Assembly (NCBI GenBank): GCA_022844275.1
Contig: JALHMB010000001.1
Coordinates: 248,001-312,000, forward strand
DNA length: 64,000 bases
Reading direction: 5' to 3'
DNA from: Hyphomicrobiaceae bacterium
GTDB taxonomy: Bacteria; Pseudomonadota; Alphaproteobacteria; Rhizobiales; Hyphomicrobiaceae
Position 1 is the stretch's first letter. Each line of letters opens with the position of its first letter. Below the pieces are notes generated by a model that did no database searches, was not told the DNA's origin, and worked only from the letters and a program-made list of their open reading frames with translations. Both the position numbers and the translations under genes were made by a program. Of the stretch, positions 33,333 through 45,852 are shown in pieces.

Positions 33333-34477
33333 GATGGGTACCTCAGAGAACCGGTGTAGTGGACGGCCTCGGCCTGACCCTTGCCCTTCGCCTCGCTCAG
33401 CACGCCGCGCGCCGGCGCGATGCGACCGATGATCATCGGGGCCTCACCGGCATCGCGGAGTTCCTTGAGCACGGCACCCGCCTGCTCGCGCGCCGCCACG
33501 ATCACGAGGCCTATGCCGCAGTTGAACGTGCGCAGCATCTCGGCATCATCGAGATTGCCGGCCGTCTTGAGCCAGCCGAACACCGCAGGCGGCACCCATG
33601 CTCCGAGGTCGATCTCGGCGCCGATCTGATCGGGAAGTATGCGCGGCACATTTTCGGAGAGCCCGCCACCCGTGATGTGGGACAGCGCCTTGATGGCCCC
33701 TTCCGGGCCACTTCCACCTGTCGCGCGAATCGCGGCCAGCACCGGCTTCACGTAAATGCGCGTCGGCGTCAGCAGGCTCGCCGCGAGCGACGTCTCCGAT
33801 GCATAAGGCGCCGGAGTAACCCACTCGAGATTCGCACCAGCAACGAGCTTGCGCACGAGCGAGTAGCCATTGGAGTGCACACCCGACGAGGGTAGGCCGA
33901 TGAGCAGATCACCGACCACGATATCGGCGCGCGGCAGCACGCCGCCACGCTCAACCGCGCCGACGGCGAAGCCTGCGAGATCGTAGTCGCCGCCGCTGTA
34001 CATGCCGGGCATCTCGGCCGTCTCACCGCCGATCAGCGCGCAGCCCGCTTCGTGGCAACCTGCCGCAATGCCGGCGATCACGTCACGCGCGATTGCCACA
34101 TCGAGCTTTCCAGTCGCGAAATAGTCGAGAAAGAACAGCGGCTCGGCGCCCTGTACGAGCAGATCGTTGACGCACATGGCGACGAGATCGACGCCGATGG
34201 TCGCGTGCTGGCCGGTCTCGATCGCAATCTTGAGCTTGGTGCCGACGCCGTCGTTGGCTGCGACGAGGATCGGATCCTTGTAGCCGGCCGCCTTGAGATC
34301 GAAGAGCCCGCCGAACCCGCCGAGGTCCGCATTCGCGCCGGCGCGGCGCGTAGCCCTCACCAATGGCTTGATCGCGGCCACGAGCGCATTGCCGGCATCG
34401 ATATCGACGCCGGAATCGCGGTAGGTGACAGACGCATTCGGATCCATCCCTGCTCCGTTGTGGCCTATGGACGTCAT
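33329..34477 (-). CDS. purM: Phosphoribosylformylglycinamidine cyclo-ligase
   Basis: The protein is 382 residues from ATG 34477, preferred because GAGAGG lies five bases upstream; an ATG at 34447 is also possible. The sequence [15 protein letters not shown] is the start of PurM. The signature [35 protein letters not shown] and [13 protein letters not shown] are the ATP- and substrate-binding motifs. PurM closes the imidazole ring (FGAM to AIR) in purine synthesis and works as a dimer. It overlaps purN by four bases. Its 5' region is shared with a divergent DUF2066 gene. Confidence 0.96.
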   Translation of the reverse strand: MTSIGHNGAGMDPNASVTYRDSGVDIDAGNALVAAIKPLVRATRRAGANADLGGFGGLFDLKAAGYKDPILVAANDGVGTKLKIAIETGQHATIGVDLVAMCVNDLLVQGAEPLFFLDYFATGKLDVAIARDVIAGIAAGCHEAGCALIGGETAEMPGMYSGGDYDLAGFAVGAVERGGVLPRADIVVGDLLIGLPSSGVHSNGYSLVRKLVAGANLEWVTPAPYASETSLAASLLTPTRIYVKPVLAAIRATGGSGPEGAIKALSHITGGGLSENVPRILPDQIGAEIDLGAWVPPAVFGWLKTAGNLDDAEMLRTFNCGIGLVIVAAREQAGAVLKELRDAGEAPMIIGRIAPARGVLSEAKGKGQAEAVHYTGSLRYPS

Positions 34478-34711
34478 TGCACCTCTCACAGGTCGGCCGC
34501 AGCCCTCAAGTCGCGGCGTTCGCGCCACGGTAGGGACAGGATCCTGGGGCCGAAGGAAGCCTGGAGACCGTATGCTCGCAGCCGATCCCTACTTTTGCCC
34601 CAATAGTCGTGACCCAACTGAGGAGATCGTGCGGGCAATAGCAATCCGTGGGGCGTTCGGCAACTCATGGAGGGGGCAGGTTGTCCCCAATGCAGACAAT
34701 TGAGCGGGATT

Positions 34712-36004
34712 ATGGGACCGTTGGGACCCATGGGAGGGCCTTTGGGCAACACCAGCGTGAATAGCACTCGTCGCCTGCGGCTTCGGCGTGAAGTGTCCGG
34801 CGCGGCCGCGAGCCTGCTGCTGAGCCTCGCGGCCGGCTCGGCGTCGGCCGAAGATGCCAAGGTCTTCATCATTGGTAACTACCCGGTCGAGGCACGCGCC
34901 GCCGACGCCGTCACGGCGAAGGAGCACGCGATTGCCGATGGACAGCAGGCTGCCTTCCGATCGCTCCTAAAGCGCATCGTGCCGGTCACGGCCTACGGAC
35001 GCCTCAAGCAGGTGCGGACGACACCCGCTGCTCCGCTCATCGAGGGTTTCTCCGTTCGCTCAGAGCGTAACTCTGCGACCGAATACATCGCGAGCTATGA
35101 TTTTTCCTTCCAGCCGGCTGCTGTCCAGCAGCTGCTCGACCAGCAAGGCATTCCTTACGTCGACAAGCAGGCGCCGCGTATCGTGCTGGTGCCCATCTAT
35201 CGCGCCGAACGCCAGCCGCCGAACGTCACCGCCGAGGCGAGCGATACGTGGATGTATGCTTGGCGCGGCCTCGACCTCGTGAATACGCTGACGCCGGTGA
35301 CGATCGGCCAGCCTAAGCGCACGCTCAATCCCGAGACGGTCAAGGCTGCACTTGCCGGCGAGAGCGGCGCGCAACGCGCGATTGCTGGCGAGTACCAGAC
35401 CTCTCAGGTCGTGCTCGCCGTTCTCGAGCCGAGTGCGGACGGCAAGAAGGCCACTGTCACGCTCAGTGGCCAGGATGCCGTCGGCCCGCTCATGCTCGTG
35501 CGCAATTACCGACTAGACGGCGATCTCGCCTACACCGCCGAGCTTGCCGCTGTCGTCGCGCTCGGCGTGCTCGAAGGGCGCTGGAAGGCCGCGAACTCCG
35601 ATGTGAGCATGGCAAGTGCACCGGCACCGGGTGGATTCGCTCCACCACAAGGCGCCGGCTATGGCGAGGGAGCACAAAGCTATGGTGCGCGGGGGCCTGC
35701 ACCGAGCGCGGGCTATGGCGAAGGCCCGCCAAGCTACGGTGCACGCGGCAGCGCACCTGCTCCCGGCGGCAGGGTCCGTCTGTCCGTGTCTTTCAGAGGC
35801 ATGGAGGAGTGGCAGAGTATCAGCCAACGGCTCTCGTCGACACCCGGTGTCAATGATCTCGACGTGGAAGGGCTTTCCGCTCGTCGTGCGCGCATTGCCT
35901 TGAGTTATCCGGGAAGTCCCGATGATCTTGCCCGCGCCCTCTCGGCTCAGGGCCTCAGCCTGCGCGGCGGTCCCGACGGTCTGATCCTTTCCGGCGCGCG
36001 GTAG
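34712..36004 (+). CDS. Exported DUF2066-like protein with Gly/Tyr repeat linker
   Basis: The protein is 430 residues from ATG 34712. After a short leader, LRREVSGAAASLLLSLAAGS is a signal peptide ending ASAED. The mature core matches DUF2066: VFIIGNYPVEARAADAVTA, AFRSLLKRIVPVTAYGRLK and TAELAAVVALGVLEGRWKAA. Near residue 320 is a tandem Gly/Tyr/Pro segment (AGYGEGAQSYGARGP, then AGYGEGPPSYGARGS), followed by a small alpha-beta tail. The family is periplasmic, with unknown function. It sits divergent to purM, a frequent arrangement in Rhizobiales, but the usual downstream partner hdaA is missing here, replaced by a toxin-antitoxin pair. Confidence 0.85.
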   Translation: MGPLGPMGGPLGNTSVNSTRRLRLRREVSGAAASLLLSLAAGSASAEDAKVFIIGNYPVEARAADAVTAKEHAIADGQQAAFRSLLKRIVPVTAYGRLKQVRTTPAAPLIEGFSVRSERNSATEYIASYDFSFQPAAVQQLLDQQGIPYVDKQAPRIVLVPIYRAERQPPNVTAEASDTWMYAWRGLDLVNTLTPVTIGQPKRTLNPETVKAALAGESGAQRAIAGEYQTSQVVLAVLEPSADGKKATVTLSGQDAVGPLMLVRNYRLDGDLAYTAELAAVVALGVLEGRWKAANSDVSMASAPAPGGFAPPQGAGYGEGAQSYGARGPAPSAGYGEGPPSYGARGSAPAPGGRVRLSVSFRGMEEWQSISQRLSSTPGVNDLDVEGLSARRARIALSYPGSPDDLARALSAQGLSLRGGPDGLILSGAR

Positions 36005-36454
36005 CTACGGCTGGAAGAGCCGCGCATCCCAGGCCACGGGATGTTCCAGGCCAGGCCGGATGCGTGCAGCGTCCGGGTGGCTGCAGTTGATGATCACGTT
36101 TTCCTCGATGCGCGCCACGAACGACGGCACGATCAGGATCGCGGATCGCTTTTCCTTGAACCACTTCGAGCCGGCCGCCCTGGCCTTTGGAAGCTCCAGC
36201 CATTCGGGCACCGAGTCCTTCGTGAAGATCTCGTAGGACACGCCCTTCGGAATCTCGATCTCGATGTAGTGCTGGTTGGACGGCAGCACGCCATTGAAGT
36301 GCGCGAGCTTCTCGAGCAACGCCGTGCTGTAGTACCGCGATGTGTAGATGACCTCCTGGCCCCTCTCGTGCCAGCGGCCTTCGATGCGTGCCGCGCCTTC
36401 GCCGCTGTAGATCGGATAGGCGCCTTGTGGATCGCCGATGCGGTAAACGCGCAT
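36005..36454 (-). CDS. RES-domain toxin
   Basis: The protein is 149 residues from ATG 36454. The RES pattern is clear: MRVYRIGDPQGAYPIYSGEG, then GRWHERGQEVIYTSRYYS and ALLEKLAHF, with the conserved Arg, Glu and Ser that name the domain. RES toxins of characterised RES-Xre systems degrade NAD+, stopping growth. The start follows the antitoxin stop by 22 bases on the same strand, so the pair is an operon. It is one of the few mobile-looking modules in this stretch, between DUF2066 and RNase D. Confidence 0.9.
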   Translation of the reverse strand: MRVYRIGDPQGAYPIYSGEGAARIEGRWHERGQEVIYTSRYYSTALLEKLAHFNGVLPSNQHYIEIEIPKGVSYEIFTKDSVPEWLELPKARAAGSKWFKEKRSAILIVPSFVARIEENVIINCSHPDAARIRPGLEHPVAWDARLFQP

Positions 36455-36476
36455 CGGCTCTGCAAGTGTCCTCAGG

Positions 36477-36926
36477 TCACGCCGCGACGCCGGCATCGGC
36501 TTTGGCGAGCAGCGTGAGAACGAGATCGGCGCCGGCAATCGACTCCTTGGCGATATCGATGGGCGTGCGCCCGCCGAGCATGGGGTGTTCCTGGATCATG
36601 AAGCGCGCCGCGCGTCCGGCATCGTCATGGTAGATCTTCAGCACCTCGTAGAAGACCTTGGAGAGCGCCCAGACCTTCTCGCTCTCGTCCTTCGTCAGGG
36701 CATGCTTTCGGCGATGGAGTGTCGACTTCGGGATGATGTCGGTTGCCCGGACGAATTTGCCTTCCGGATCGATGCGCTCCATGACGACCGTCGCCGTCTT
36801 GACCGGGAAGCCCTTCGCGACCCGATCCACGAGGCCCAGGTCATCCATCTTTGCCCAATCGGCGAGCCCCATGAACTTCGCGATCCTGCGGGCCTCTGAA
36901 ATGGCTCCACTCTCGGCGGCATGCAT
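36477..36926 (-). CDS. Xre/MbcA/ParS-type antitoxin
   Basis: The protein is 149 residues from ATG 36926, chosen because GAGGAG lies eight bases upstream. The C-terminal 60 residues hold the DUF2384 toxin-binding region (DDAGRAARFMIQEHPMLGGR, then TPIDIAKESIAGADLVLTLL). The N-terminal half is helical and includes DIIPKSTLHRRKHALT, which resembles the Xre-type DNA-binding helix pair. It binds and neutralises the RES toxin and represses the operon. The 187-base gap before rnd contains no clear promoter for it. Confidence 0.9.
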   Translation of the reverse strand: MHAAESGAISEARRIAKFMGLADWAKMDDLGLVDRVAKGFPVKTATVVMERIDPEGKFVRATDIIPKSTLHRRKHALTKDESEKVWALSKVFYEVLKIYHDDAGRAARFMIQEHPMLGGRTPIDIAKESIAGADLVLTLLAKADAGVAA

Positions 36927-37113
36927 GACGGGAACTCCTCGGCGCTTCATCTGGGATGAATATAGTCTCATTTGGCACCGCCAGCAAGGGCTCGGTCACC
37001 CTTCAGCTGCAGGCCTCGCGTGTTGCCCGCGCGCATCTGCCTGTTGCGCTTGGCCGTGAACCTGCTATGCCCAGCCCACCCCCCAGTTCTGTCCGGGTTC
37101 CGATACTGCTGCG

Positions 37114-38271
37114 ATGAATGTCGTCACTTCGACCGACGGGCTTGCCGCCCTTTGCCGCGAGCTCTCACAAAGCCCGTATGTCGCGGTCGACACCGAATTC
37201 ATGCGCGAGCAAACCTTCTGGCCGAAGCTGTGCCTCGTCCAGCTTGCAGGCCCGGATGCCGAAGCCATCATCGACCCGCTCGCCGAGGGCCTCGACCTCA
37301 CACCCTTTTGGGAGCTGATGACCGACCGCGATGTGGAGAAGGTGTTCCACGCCGCGCGCCAGGATCTCGAAATCGTGCACGTCAAGACCGGTGTGCTGCC
37401 GGCGCCGGTCTTCGACACGCAGGTAGCAGCCATGGTCTGCGGTTTCGGCGACAGCATCAGCTATGTCAATCTCGTCAAGCGCATCAGCGGCGAGGATCTC
37501 GACAAAACCTCGCGCTTCACCGACTGGAGCCGCCGACCGCTCAGCCAGAAGCAGCTCCACTACGCACTCGGCGACGTAACCCACCTGCGCAAGGTCTACA
37601 CGAGCCTCAAGAAAATGCTCGAGAGCTCGGGGCGCGCACACTGGCTCGACGAGGAAATGGCGACTCTCCTCGATCCCGGAACGTACGAGACTCTGCCGGA
37701 GGACGCCTGGCGCCGACTCAAGCTCAAGGTGCGCGGGCGCAAGTCGCTGGCCGTGCTGATCGAGCTCGCTGCCTGGCGCGAACGTGCAGCCCAGTCGCAG
37801 GACGTGCCGCGCAGCCGGATCATCCGCGACGAAGCGCTCTACGACATCGCCAACCAGATGCCGACAGAGACGAAGCAGCTCGCGGAGCTGCGCACGTTGA
37901 GCGACGGTTTCTCGCGCTCGCAGCGCGCGAAGGAGATCATCGACGCCGTGAAACGCGGCCTCGAGCGGGATCCCGCCACGCTGCCGTCCGTCAATTCGCA
38001 TACGGCTTCCTCGGGCGACGTTAACGCGCTCTGCGACATGTTGCGGGTGCTGCTCAAGGCGGCGGCCCAGCGCCACAGGGTGGCGCCGCGGCTCATTGCC
38101 GATGCCGAGGATATCGAGGCTATAGCAGGCCAGCGCAATCCGGATGTGCCGGCACTCAGAGGATGGCGGCGGGAGCTGTTCGGGGAGGATGCGCTGCGCC
38201 TCAAGCGCGGCGAGCTCGCGCTCTCCGTGCGCAATGGCGAGGTCGTCGCCATTCCTGCCGTGAAAGACTAG
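37114..38271 (+). CDS. rnd: Ribonuclease D
   Basis: The protein is 385 residues, the full length. The 3'-5' exonuclease domain carries the DEDDy residues: Asp26 and Glu28 (VAVDTEFMREQTFW), the VFHAARQDLEIVHV motif, and YALGDVTHLRKVY with the Tyr and last Asp. The HRDC domain follows around 205-290. RNase D trims 3' ends of tRNA precursors. No operon partner is evident; the next gene is aconitase in the same direction after a 230-base gap. Confidence 0.94.
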   Translation: MNVVTSTDGLAALCRELSQSPYVAVDTEFMREQTFWPKLCLVQLAGPDAEAIIDPLAEGLDLTPFWELMTDRDVEKVFHAARQDLEIVHVKTGVLPAPVFDTQVAAMVCGFGDSISYVNLVKRISGEDLDKTSRFTDWSRRPLSQKQLHYALGDVTHLRKVYTSLKKMLESSGRAHWLDEEMATLLDPGTYETLPEDAWRRLKLKVRGRKSLAVLIELAAWRERAAQSQDVPRSRIIRDEALYDIANQMPTETKQLAELRTLSDGFSRSQRAKEIIDAVKRGLERDPATLPSVNSHTASSGDVNALCDMLRVLLKAAAQRHRVAPRLIADAEDIEAIAGQRNPDVPALRGWRRELFGEDALRLKRGELALSVRNGEVVAIPAVKD

Positions 38272-38500
38272 CTCGGTCCTGCCCCCGAAACTGGGCGAAC
38301 GGGTGCCGCTGCCCAAAAATTGCGCTTCAGATCGCCAGCAGCACCGTCTAGCGGCAATCGCGCCGTCGTTTTATAAGGCTTCCAATCGCCCGGTCACCGT
38401 GCGCCTATTTTTATGACGTACGGTGCTTGCCGTGCACACACGTGCCCGGGTCCCGACAACCTCGATCGACTGCCGTATGGCTGCAGGAGACGTGCCCGTC

Positions 38501-41191
<2,691 letters not shown>

Positions 41192-41231
41192 GCGCCCGTC
41201 GCCTGGTTGCACAGCCAGCTTGAGAGTTAAG

Positions 41232-41263
41232 AAAGCTCCTGTCCGATCGGACAGGAGCTTTTT
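41232..41263 (+). terminator. Perfect palindromic terminator of acnA
   Basis: AAAGCTCCTGTCCGA (41232-41246) is followed directly by its complement (41247-41261), then TT. The 13 to 14 base-pair stem with a T-rich 3' end is a strong rho-independent terminator. Confidence 0.85.
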
Positions 41264-41355
41264 GATGTGCGACATGTTCCGATGCAAATCGTGACGCCTT
41301 GACCCGGGCGGCACGAAGAAGAGACTCCGACGTTGCTTCCTCCCCTCGCAAGAAG

Positions 41356-41381
41356 AAAGGGCCGCCCAAGGGCGGCCCTTT
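41356..41381 (-). terminator. Terminator of the porin gene
   Basis: AAAGGGCCGCCC (41356-41367) and GGGCGGCCCTTT (41370-41381) form a 12-bp stem with a two-base gap. On the minus strand it follows the porin stop at 41412 and is followed by CTTCTTG. It may also act on plus-strand transcripts. Confidence 0.8.
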
Positions 41382-41411
41382 CCTTAAGTGCTTGTGGCGA
41401 ACCGGTCCGGA

Positions 41412-42734
41412 TTAGAAGCGGATGCGGGTACCAGCCGTCACGACGTGGATGTCCTCGGCGCTGAGGTCAGTGACACCGCCGGTAGCTCCGAGCGGAATGT
41501 CATGCAGAGAGAAGCTCTTGTAGGCCACAAAGAGCTCCATCGCCGCCGCGTCGATGTGCTGGACGATGCCAACACCCCAATGCTGGAGGGTCGTGTCCTC
41601 GTAAGCCAGACCGTACGTGCTCTGGCCTACGCCCTTCCACTCGCTGAACTCACCGTAGATCACCGTATCACCGAGACCGAAGAAGTTCCGAGCGATACCA
41701 GCCGACAGGTAGTAGAAGCTGGAGTCAAAATCGGCGCCGCCCGCAATATCGGCGCCATCGGTCTCACGCCAGCCACCAGCACCCGTGAAGAACAGGCCCG
41801 TGGGCATATGCCGGATCGAGGTCGAACCTGCGAGCTGCGTGACTTCCTTATCGCAGTTCGTGACGCAGGTCAGGTTCACGAAAGCGCCGGCCGTGGTCGA
41901 AGAGCCGGCGTTATATTCGCCGTTCACCGAGTAAGCCAAGTTCGAAGCGATGCGAATGCCATTGAACTCGCCGGCATAACGGATGCCAACATCCCAGTAG
42001 TTGTCCTCACCGACCGAGGCGCCGATCTGGAAGCCAGCGATCGTCGGGGTGCGGTACTGGATGTGCTCGTTGCGTGTGTTCAGCCAGTCCTCACCGGAAG
42101 CGCCCTGGAAGAACTGGGCCCAAGTGGCGGATGAATAGGTGCCGCCGGTGTCACCGATGAAGAAGCCGGTACCCCCATGCAGGAACACGCCGTTCGACGC
42201 CGCCATGCCCTTGCCGGACAGGTCGACGAGGATCGAGTTGTTGGCGTAGTTCGAACCATGGCCGATCGAGACGCGGCCGAAGCGGCTATGCTCAACCCAT
42301 GCCATGGCTTCACGGAGGGCGTTGGGGCCACCAGCGAACAGCACACCACCAAGATCGTCACCGCCGTGCGTCTGATTCGCACTGCTCGTGGCGCTGGCAT
42401 AGGCCTGCAGCTCGTAGAGGAAGCCCGCCGTCACCTCGGGCGAGATCTTGGCCGAACCAAGGAAGCGCCAGCGTGAGTTCGAGGTGTTGGCGCCACCGAC
42501 ATACATATCGTCGCGGATGCCGTCGTCCCAGAACAGCAATTCCTGCGAGATCTGGCCAGAAAGCGTGACCGAGACCTTGCGGTTACCCTTGCGTACTGTC
42601 GTCGCCTCGAGCTCAGCAACACGCTCTTCGAGGTCGGCGCAGCAGTTGCCACCGAGGTCTGCGGCCGAAGCGGGGCCCATGCCCACGATCAGCGCAGCTA
42701 CGGCGGCCATCGAAATGCGACTGAGTGTCGTCAT
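41412..42734 (-). CDS. Alphaproteobacterial-type porin
   Basis: The protein is 440 residues from ATG 42734 with GGGGGA upstream. Residues 1-25 are a signal peptide (MTTLSRISMAAVAALIVGMG ending SAADL). A short Cys pair (GNCCADLEERVAELEATT) with a coiled-coil stretch follows; such trimer-associated N-termini occur in Rhizobiales porins. The rest is beta-barrel: alternating strands such as KVSVTLSGQISQELLFWDDG, with the C-terminal Phe in HVVTAGTRIRF required for outer-membrane assembly. It is probably an abundant general porin with its own terminator. Confidence 0.92.
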   Translation of the reverse strand: MTTLSRISMAAVAALIVGMGPASAADLGGNCCADLEERVAELEATTVRKGNRKVSVTLSGQISQELLFWDDGIRDDMYVGGANTSNSRWRFLGSAKISPEVTAGFLYELQAYASATSSANQTHGGDDLGGVLFAGGPNALREAMAWVEHSRFGRVSIGHGSNYANNSILVDLSGKGMAASNGVFLHGGTGFFIGDTGGTYSSATWAQFFQGASGEDWLNTRNEHIQYRTPTIAGFQIGASVGEDNYWDVGIRYAGEFNGIRIASNLAYSVNGEYNAGSSTTAGAFVNLTCVTNCDKEVTQLAGSTSIRHMPTGLFFTGAGGWRETDGADIAGGADFDSSFYYLSAGIARNFFGLGDTVIYGEFSEWKGVGQSTYGLAYEDTTLQHWGVGIVQHIDAAAMELFVAYKSFSLHDIPLGATGGVTDLSAEDIHVVTAGTRIRF

Positions 42735-43539
42735 CGATCCCCCATTCATCTGTCTAGTGCTCCATTTCCAAATGCTTCCAGCGCGGAAGCAGAGTGCGCA
42801 GCCCGGCGACGGGCGGTTCACGCTCCTTCGAAACTGCACGCACGCGCCTCAAGCGCACGCCGTCACGAGGGAACGCGACTTCGACTACGCAGAACTGGAC
42901 TGGGATACGCGGCCTGCGGCAGGACCAATAGCGCCGGGCTTGCTTCCTGCGCTTCGATCTGATGAGGATGAGAGGTTCACCTCATAGACCGGCTCGTGTG
43001 AGGCCTCGACTGGAGGACTCGCCGCACGACTCGACTAGGTGCCTGAGGTTTATGTTTCAGCGTGTTCTCGGTCTAACAACCTGGAGTTGAAAGCAGCGCG
43101 GTGAGCTTGTGCAGCGTTCGTAATGAGTCACATTGTGGCCTGAACGCCACGCATTTTGTGTGGGCAGGCAGTTGAATTCTCACCAACAAGTTAAGGGGGA
43201 CCGAGAGTGGCGGCTGCCGCGCACGCGCTCCGATCCGCGGAGTTCCAAATATGTGCGGGGAACTTTCACACTGCTCGAGCGATTAGCTGACGATCTAACG
43301 GCCGGTCGAGCGCGGCACATTCATGCGCGCGCCACGATGCGCAGAGCCCTGGCCAAAGTGTACGCGCTGTTGCATCCTTGGGAACGCTTGCACACTGCCT
43401 TCGCGATCCGGCATATGGCTCCACGAGTGTCTCAACGAGACGGGCCGCTCCCGAGCGGCTTTGGCCAACTGACGAATCGCGCGCGTGTGCCGATCCAATC
43501 CAAGGCAGAGCCGAATCCAGAACCGACAGGAGAACTGAG
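42735..43539. other. Long intergenic region between porin and sodB
   Basis: I find no convincing gene in these 805 bases. It must hold the divergent promoters of the porin and the superoxide dismutase. The AT-rich patch near 43039-43095 is a reasonable promoter area. No EcfG motif was found: a GGAAC near 43258 has no CGTT partner. Confidence 0.4.
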
Positions 43540-44133
43540 ATGACCTTCAAGCTGCCCGAACTTCCATACGCGTATGACGCGCTCGCGCCTTACATGTCGA
43601 AGGAGACGCTCGAGTTCCATCACGACAAGCATCACCTCGCCTACGTCGACAACGGCAACAAGTTCGCAGGCCCCGGCACGAAGTACGACGGCAAGAGCAT
43701 CGAGGACATCTGCAAGGAAGCATTCGCCGCGAAGGACGCGCCGGTCATCAACAACATCGGCCAGCACTACAATCACATCCATTTCTGGAAGTGGATGAAG
43801 AAGGGCGGCGGCGGCAAGAAGCTCCCCGGCAAGCTGGAGAAGCTCGTCGGCGAGATCGGCAGCTTCGATAAAGTGCGTGCGGACTTCATCGCGGCCGGCG
43901 TCGGCCAGTTTGGCTCGGGATGGGCTTGGCTCGCCGTGAAGGACGGCAAGCTCGAGGTTCAGAAGACGCCGAATGGCGAGAACCCGTTGATGCACGGCGC
44001 TAAGCCCATTCTCGGCGTCGATGTGTGGGAGCACAGCTACTACATCGACTATCGCAACGCGCGCCCGAAGTATCTCGAGGCCTGGTTCGACAATCTCGTC
44101 AACTGGGAGTACGTGGAAGAGATGCTCGGCTGA
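43540..44133 (+). CDS. Superoxide dismutase (Fe/Mn family)
   Basis: The protein is 197 residues from ATG 43540 with CAGGAG upstream. The metal ligands are in ETLEFHHDKHHLAYVDNG (first His), NNIGQHYNHIHFWKWM (second His) and LGVDVWEHSYYIDYRN (Asp and His). The C-terminal NWEYVEEMLG is family-typical. It converts superoxide to peroxide and oxygen in the cytoplasm. The GQFGSGWAWLAV segment is typical, but I cannot decide between iron and manganese from it. A terminator follows directly. Confidence 0.94.
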   Translation: MTFKLPELPYAYDALAPYMSKETLEFHHDKHHLAYVDNGNKFAGPGTKYDGKSIEDICKEAFAAKDAPVINNIGQHYNHIHFWKWMKKGGGGKKLPGKLEKLVGEIGSFDKVRADFIAAGVGQFGSGWAWLAVKDGKLEVQKTPNGENPLMHGAKPILGVDVWEHSYYIDYRNARPKYLEAWFDNLVNWEYVEEMLG

Positions 44134-44163
44134 GCGCGCTGAGATACGAGTTCGGCACAACAA

Positions 44164-44199
44164 GAAAGGCCCGTCTCATGGCGGGGCCTTGCTCTTTTC
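44164..44199 (+). terminator. Hairpin terminator after superoxide dismutase
   Basis: AAGGCCCG and CGGGGCCTT pair with a one-base bulge around an 8-base loop, followed by GCTCTTTTCC. It follows the dismutase stop by about 30 bases. Confidence 0.65.
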
Positions 44200-44221
44200 C
44201 GGTAGGTCGCAGCGCCGTAGA

Positions 44222-44776
44222 TCAGGAGGACGTTGGCCCCTCCGAGAGATCCGGCCGCAACTCATCGGCGTTCTGAGCACGACGCACACGCCCTTCGAGC
44301 TGTGCGCCTTCGTCGACGCTCAAGGTCTGGTGGTGCACATCGCCTTCGACTCTGGCGCCCGACTCGAGCATTACGCGAATGCCGCGGATCGTGCCCATTA
44401 TCGAACCGAACACTGTTATCGTCTCGGCCGAAACTACGCCTGTGACCTTGCCGACGTCGCCGATAATGACCTCGGTGCCGAGCACGTCACCCTGAACCTC
44501 GCCCTCGACGCGGATCTTGCCCTTCGAGATGATCCTCAGCCCCTGGCCGATGATCGTGAGATCCTGGCCGATGATGGAGATGCCGCTTCCCGAGCCGTCG
44601 TTGGCTGGGCCGGTCGGAATCACGGTTTCGCTGTGGCTCTGGTAGTGCGGCGCTGGCGGCGGCTCGCTTGAAGAACGCGTGGTCGTCGGCGACGACGCGG
44701 GCTGAAGCCGCATGGCATCGAGCCGCTGCGGCTCTCCGGATGCCTTGGGTGACGTTGAACCATTACGCGTGAACAT
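44222..44776 (-). CDS. Bactofilin
   Basis: The protein is 184 residues from ATG 44776 with GGGGG upstream. The N-terminal 75 residues are Ser/Pro-rich and disordered. The core is the beta-helical bactofilin domain: ISIIGQDLTIIGQGLRIISK, KIRVEGEVQGDVLGTEVIIG and AETITVFGSIMGTIRG with repeated hydrophobic-glycine steps. A short acidic tail follows. Bactofilins polymerise without nucleotides into cytoskeletal scaffolds, often near stalks or division sites. No membrane anchor is seen. It converges on the dismutase gene. Confidence 0.9.
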   Translation of the reverse strand: MFTRNGSTSPKASGEPQRLDAMRLQPASSPTTTRSSSEPPPAPHYQSHSETVIPTGPANDGSGSGISIIGQDLTIIGQGLRIISKGKIRVEGEVQGDVLGTEVIIGDVGKVTGVVSAETITVFGSIMGTIRGIRVMLESGARVEGDVHHQTLSVDEGAQLEGRVRRAQNADELRPDLSEGPTSS

Positions 44777-45045
44777 TTCTGGCCCCCGAATTATTTTGCC
44801 AAGCGGCAATTGCTCTGCCGCGCCCAAAACCAAACATGCGCCCATGGTCGAAATGTGTCTTTACCAAGAGCATAAGCTGAAGCACGTCTGATCGGGCGCT
44901 GGTCCGCAAGCGTGTTGCGAGCCGCGGCTCTGCCATCCACGGACGTCAATTGACGCACTGCCGAGCCACTGCAAATCTGACGCGCCTCCTGCGAAGCCAG
45001 AGGAGGCGCAACATAAGCAAAAGCCCTGTCACGGAGAGAAACGTC

Positions 45046-45852
45046 ATGGATTTCAGCGGGCATGTCGCCCTCGTCACAGGCGCCGCCAACGGCATCGGAC
45101 GCGCCACCGCGCTTGCCTTTGCCGCCCGTGGCGCGAAGGTCGTCGCCGTCGACCGCGATGCAGCGGGCGTCGAAATGCTCGTGCAAGAGATTGGCGCCAA
45201 AGGTGGCGCGGCCCTGGCGGTTGCTGCGGACGTGACCAAATCGGCAGACGTCACGCGTTACGTGAAGGCCGCGGTCGATGCCTACGGCCGGATCGACTGC
45301 TTCTTCAACAATGCCGGTATCGAAGGCAAGGTCATGCCCGTCGCCGAATACGACGAGGCCGTCTTCGACGCGGTGATCGGCGTCAATCTGAAGGGCGTCT
45401 TCCTCGGGCTCCGGCACGTTTTGCCCGTGATGATCGCTCAGGGCCGCGGGGCAATCGTCAATACCGCCTCCGTCGCCGGCATCACCGGCACGCCGGGTCT
45501 CGCCCCATATGTGGCCTCCAAGCACGGCGTCATCGGCCTCACGAAGTCCGTGTCCGGCGAGGTCGCGCGCCAGGGCATCCGCGTCAATGCCGTTTTGCCG
45601 GGCCCGGTCGACACCCGCATGATCCATTCCATCGAGCAGATGATCAATCCGGCCGACTCCGAGGCCGTCAGCGCCCGTTACCAGTCGTCCATTCCTATGG
45701 GGCGCTACGCGACCGTCGACGAGATCGCCAACACGGTCCTGTTCCTTTGCTCCGATTTCGCAAGCGGCATCACCGGCGCGCAGTACGTGGTCGATGGGGG
45801 CCGCACGGCGACCGGCGGGGCCGCTACGACCGTCGGCTCTCCGCGCAACTGA
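45046..45852 (+). CDS. Short-chain dehydrogenase/reductase
   Basis: The protein is 268 residues from ATG 45046 (GGAGAG upstream). The NAD(P) motif VTGAANGIGRATALAFAARG, the NNAGIEG motif, the catalytic Ser near NTASVAGITG and the YVASK Tyr/Lys pair are all in place, followed by PGPVDTRMIHSIEQM. Asp at the end of the second beta strand (VVAVDRD) suggests NAD(H) preference. It oxidises or reduces an alcohol of unknown identity. No neighbouring gene gives a pathway. The Gly/Ala-rich last 20 residues are a low-complexity tail. Confidence 0.9.
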   Translation: MDFSGHVALVTGAANGIGRATALAFAARGAKVVAVDRDAAGVEMLVQEIGAKGGAALAVAADVTKSADVTRYVKAAVDAYGRIDCFFNNAGIEGKVMPVAEYDEAVFDAVIGVNLKGVFLGLRHVLPVMIAQGRGAIVNTASVAGITGTPGLAPYVASKHGVIGLTKSVSGEVARQGIRVNAVLPGPVDTRMIHSIEQMINPADSEAVSARYQSSIPMGRYATVDEIANTVLFLCSDFASGITGAQYVVDGGRTATGGAATTVGSPRN

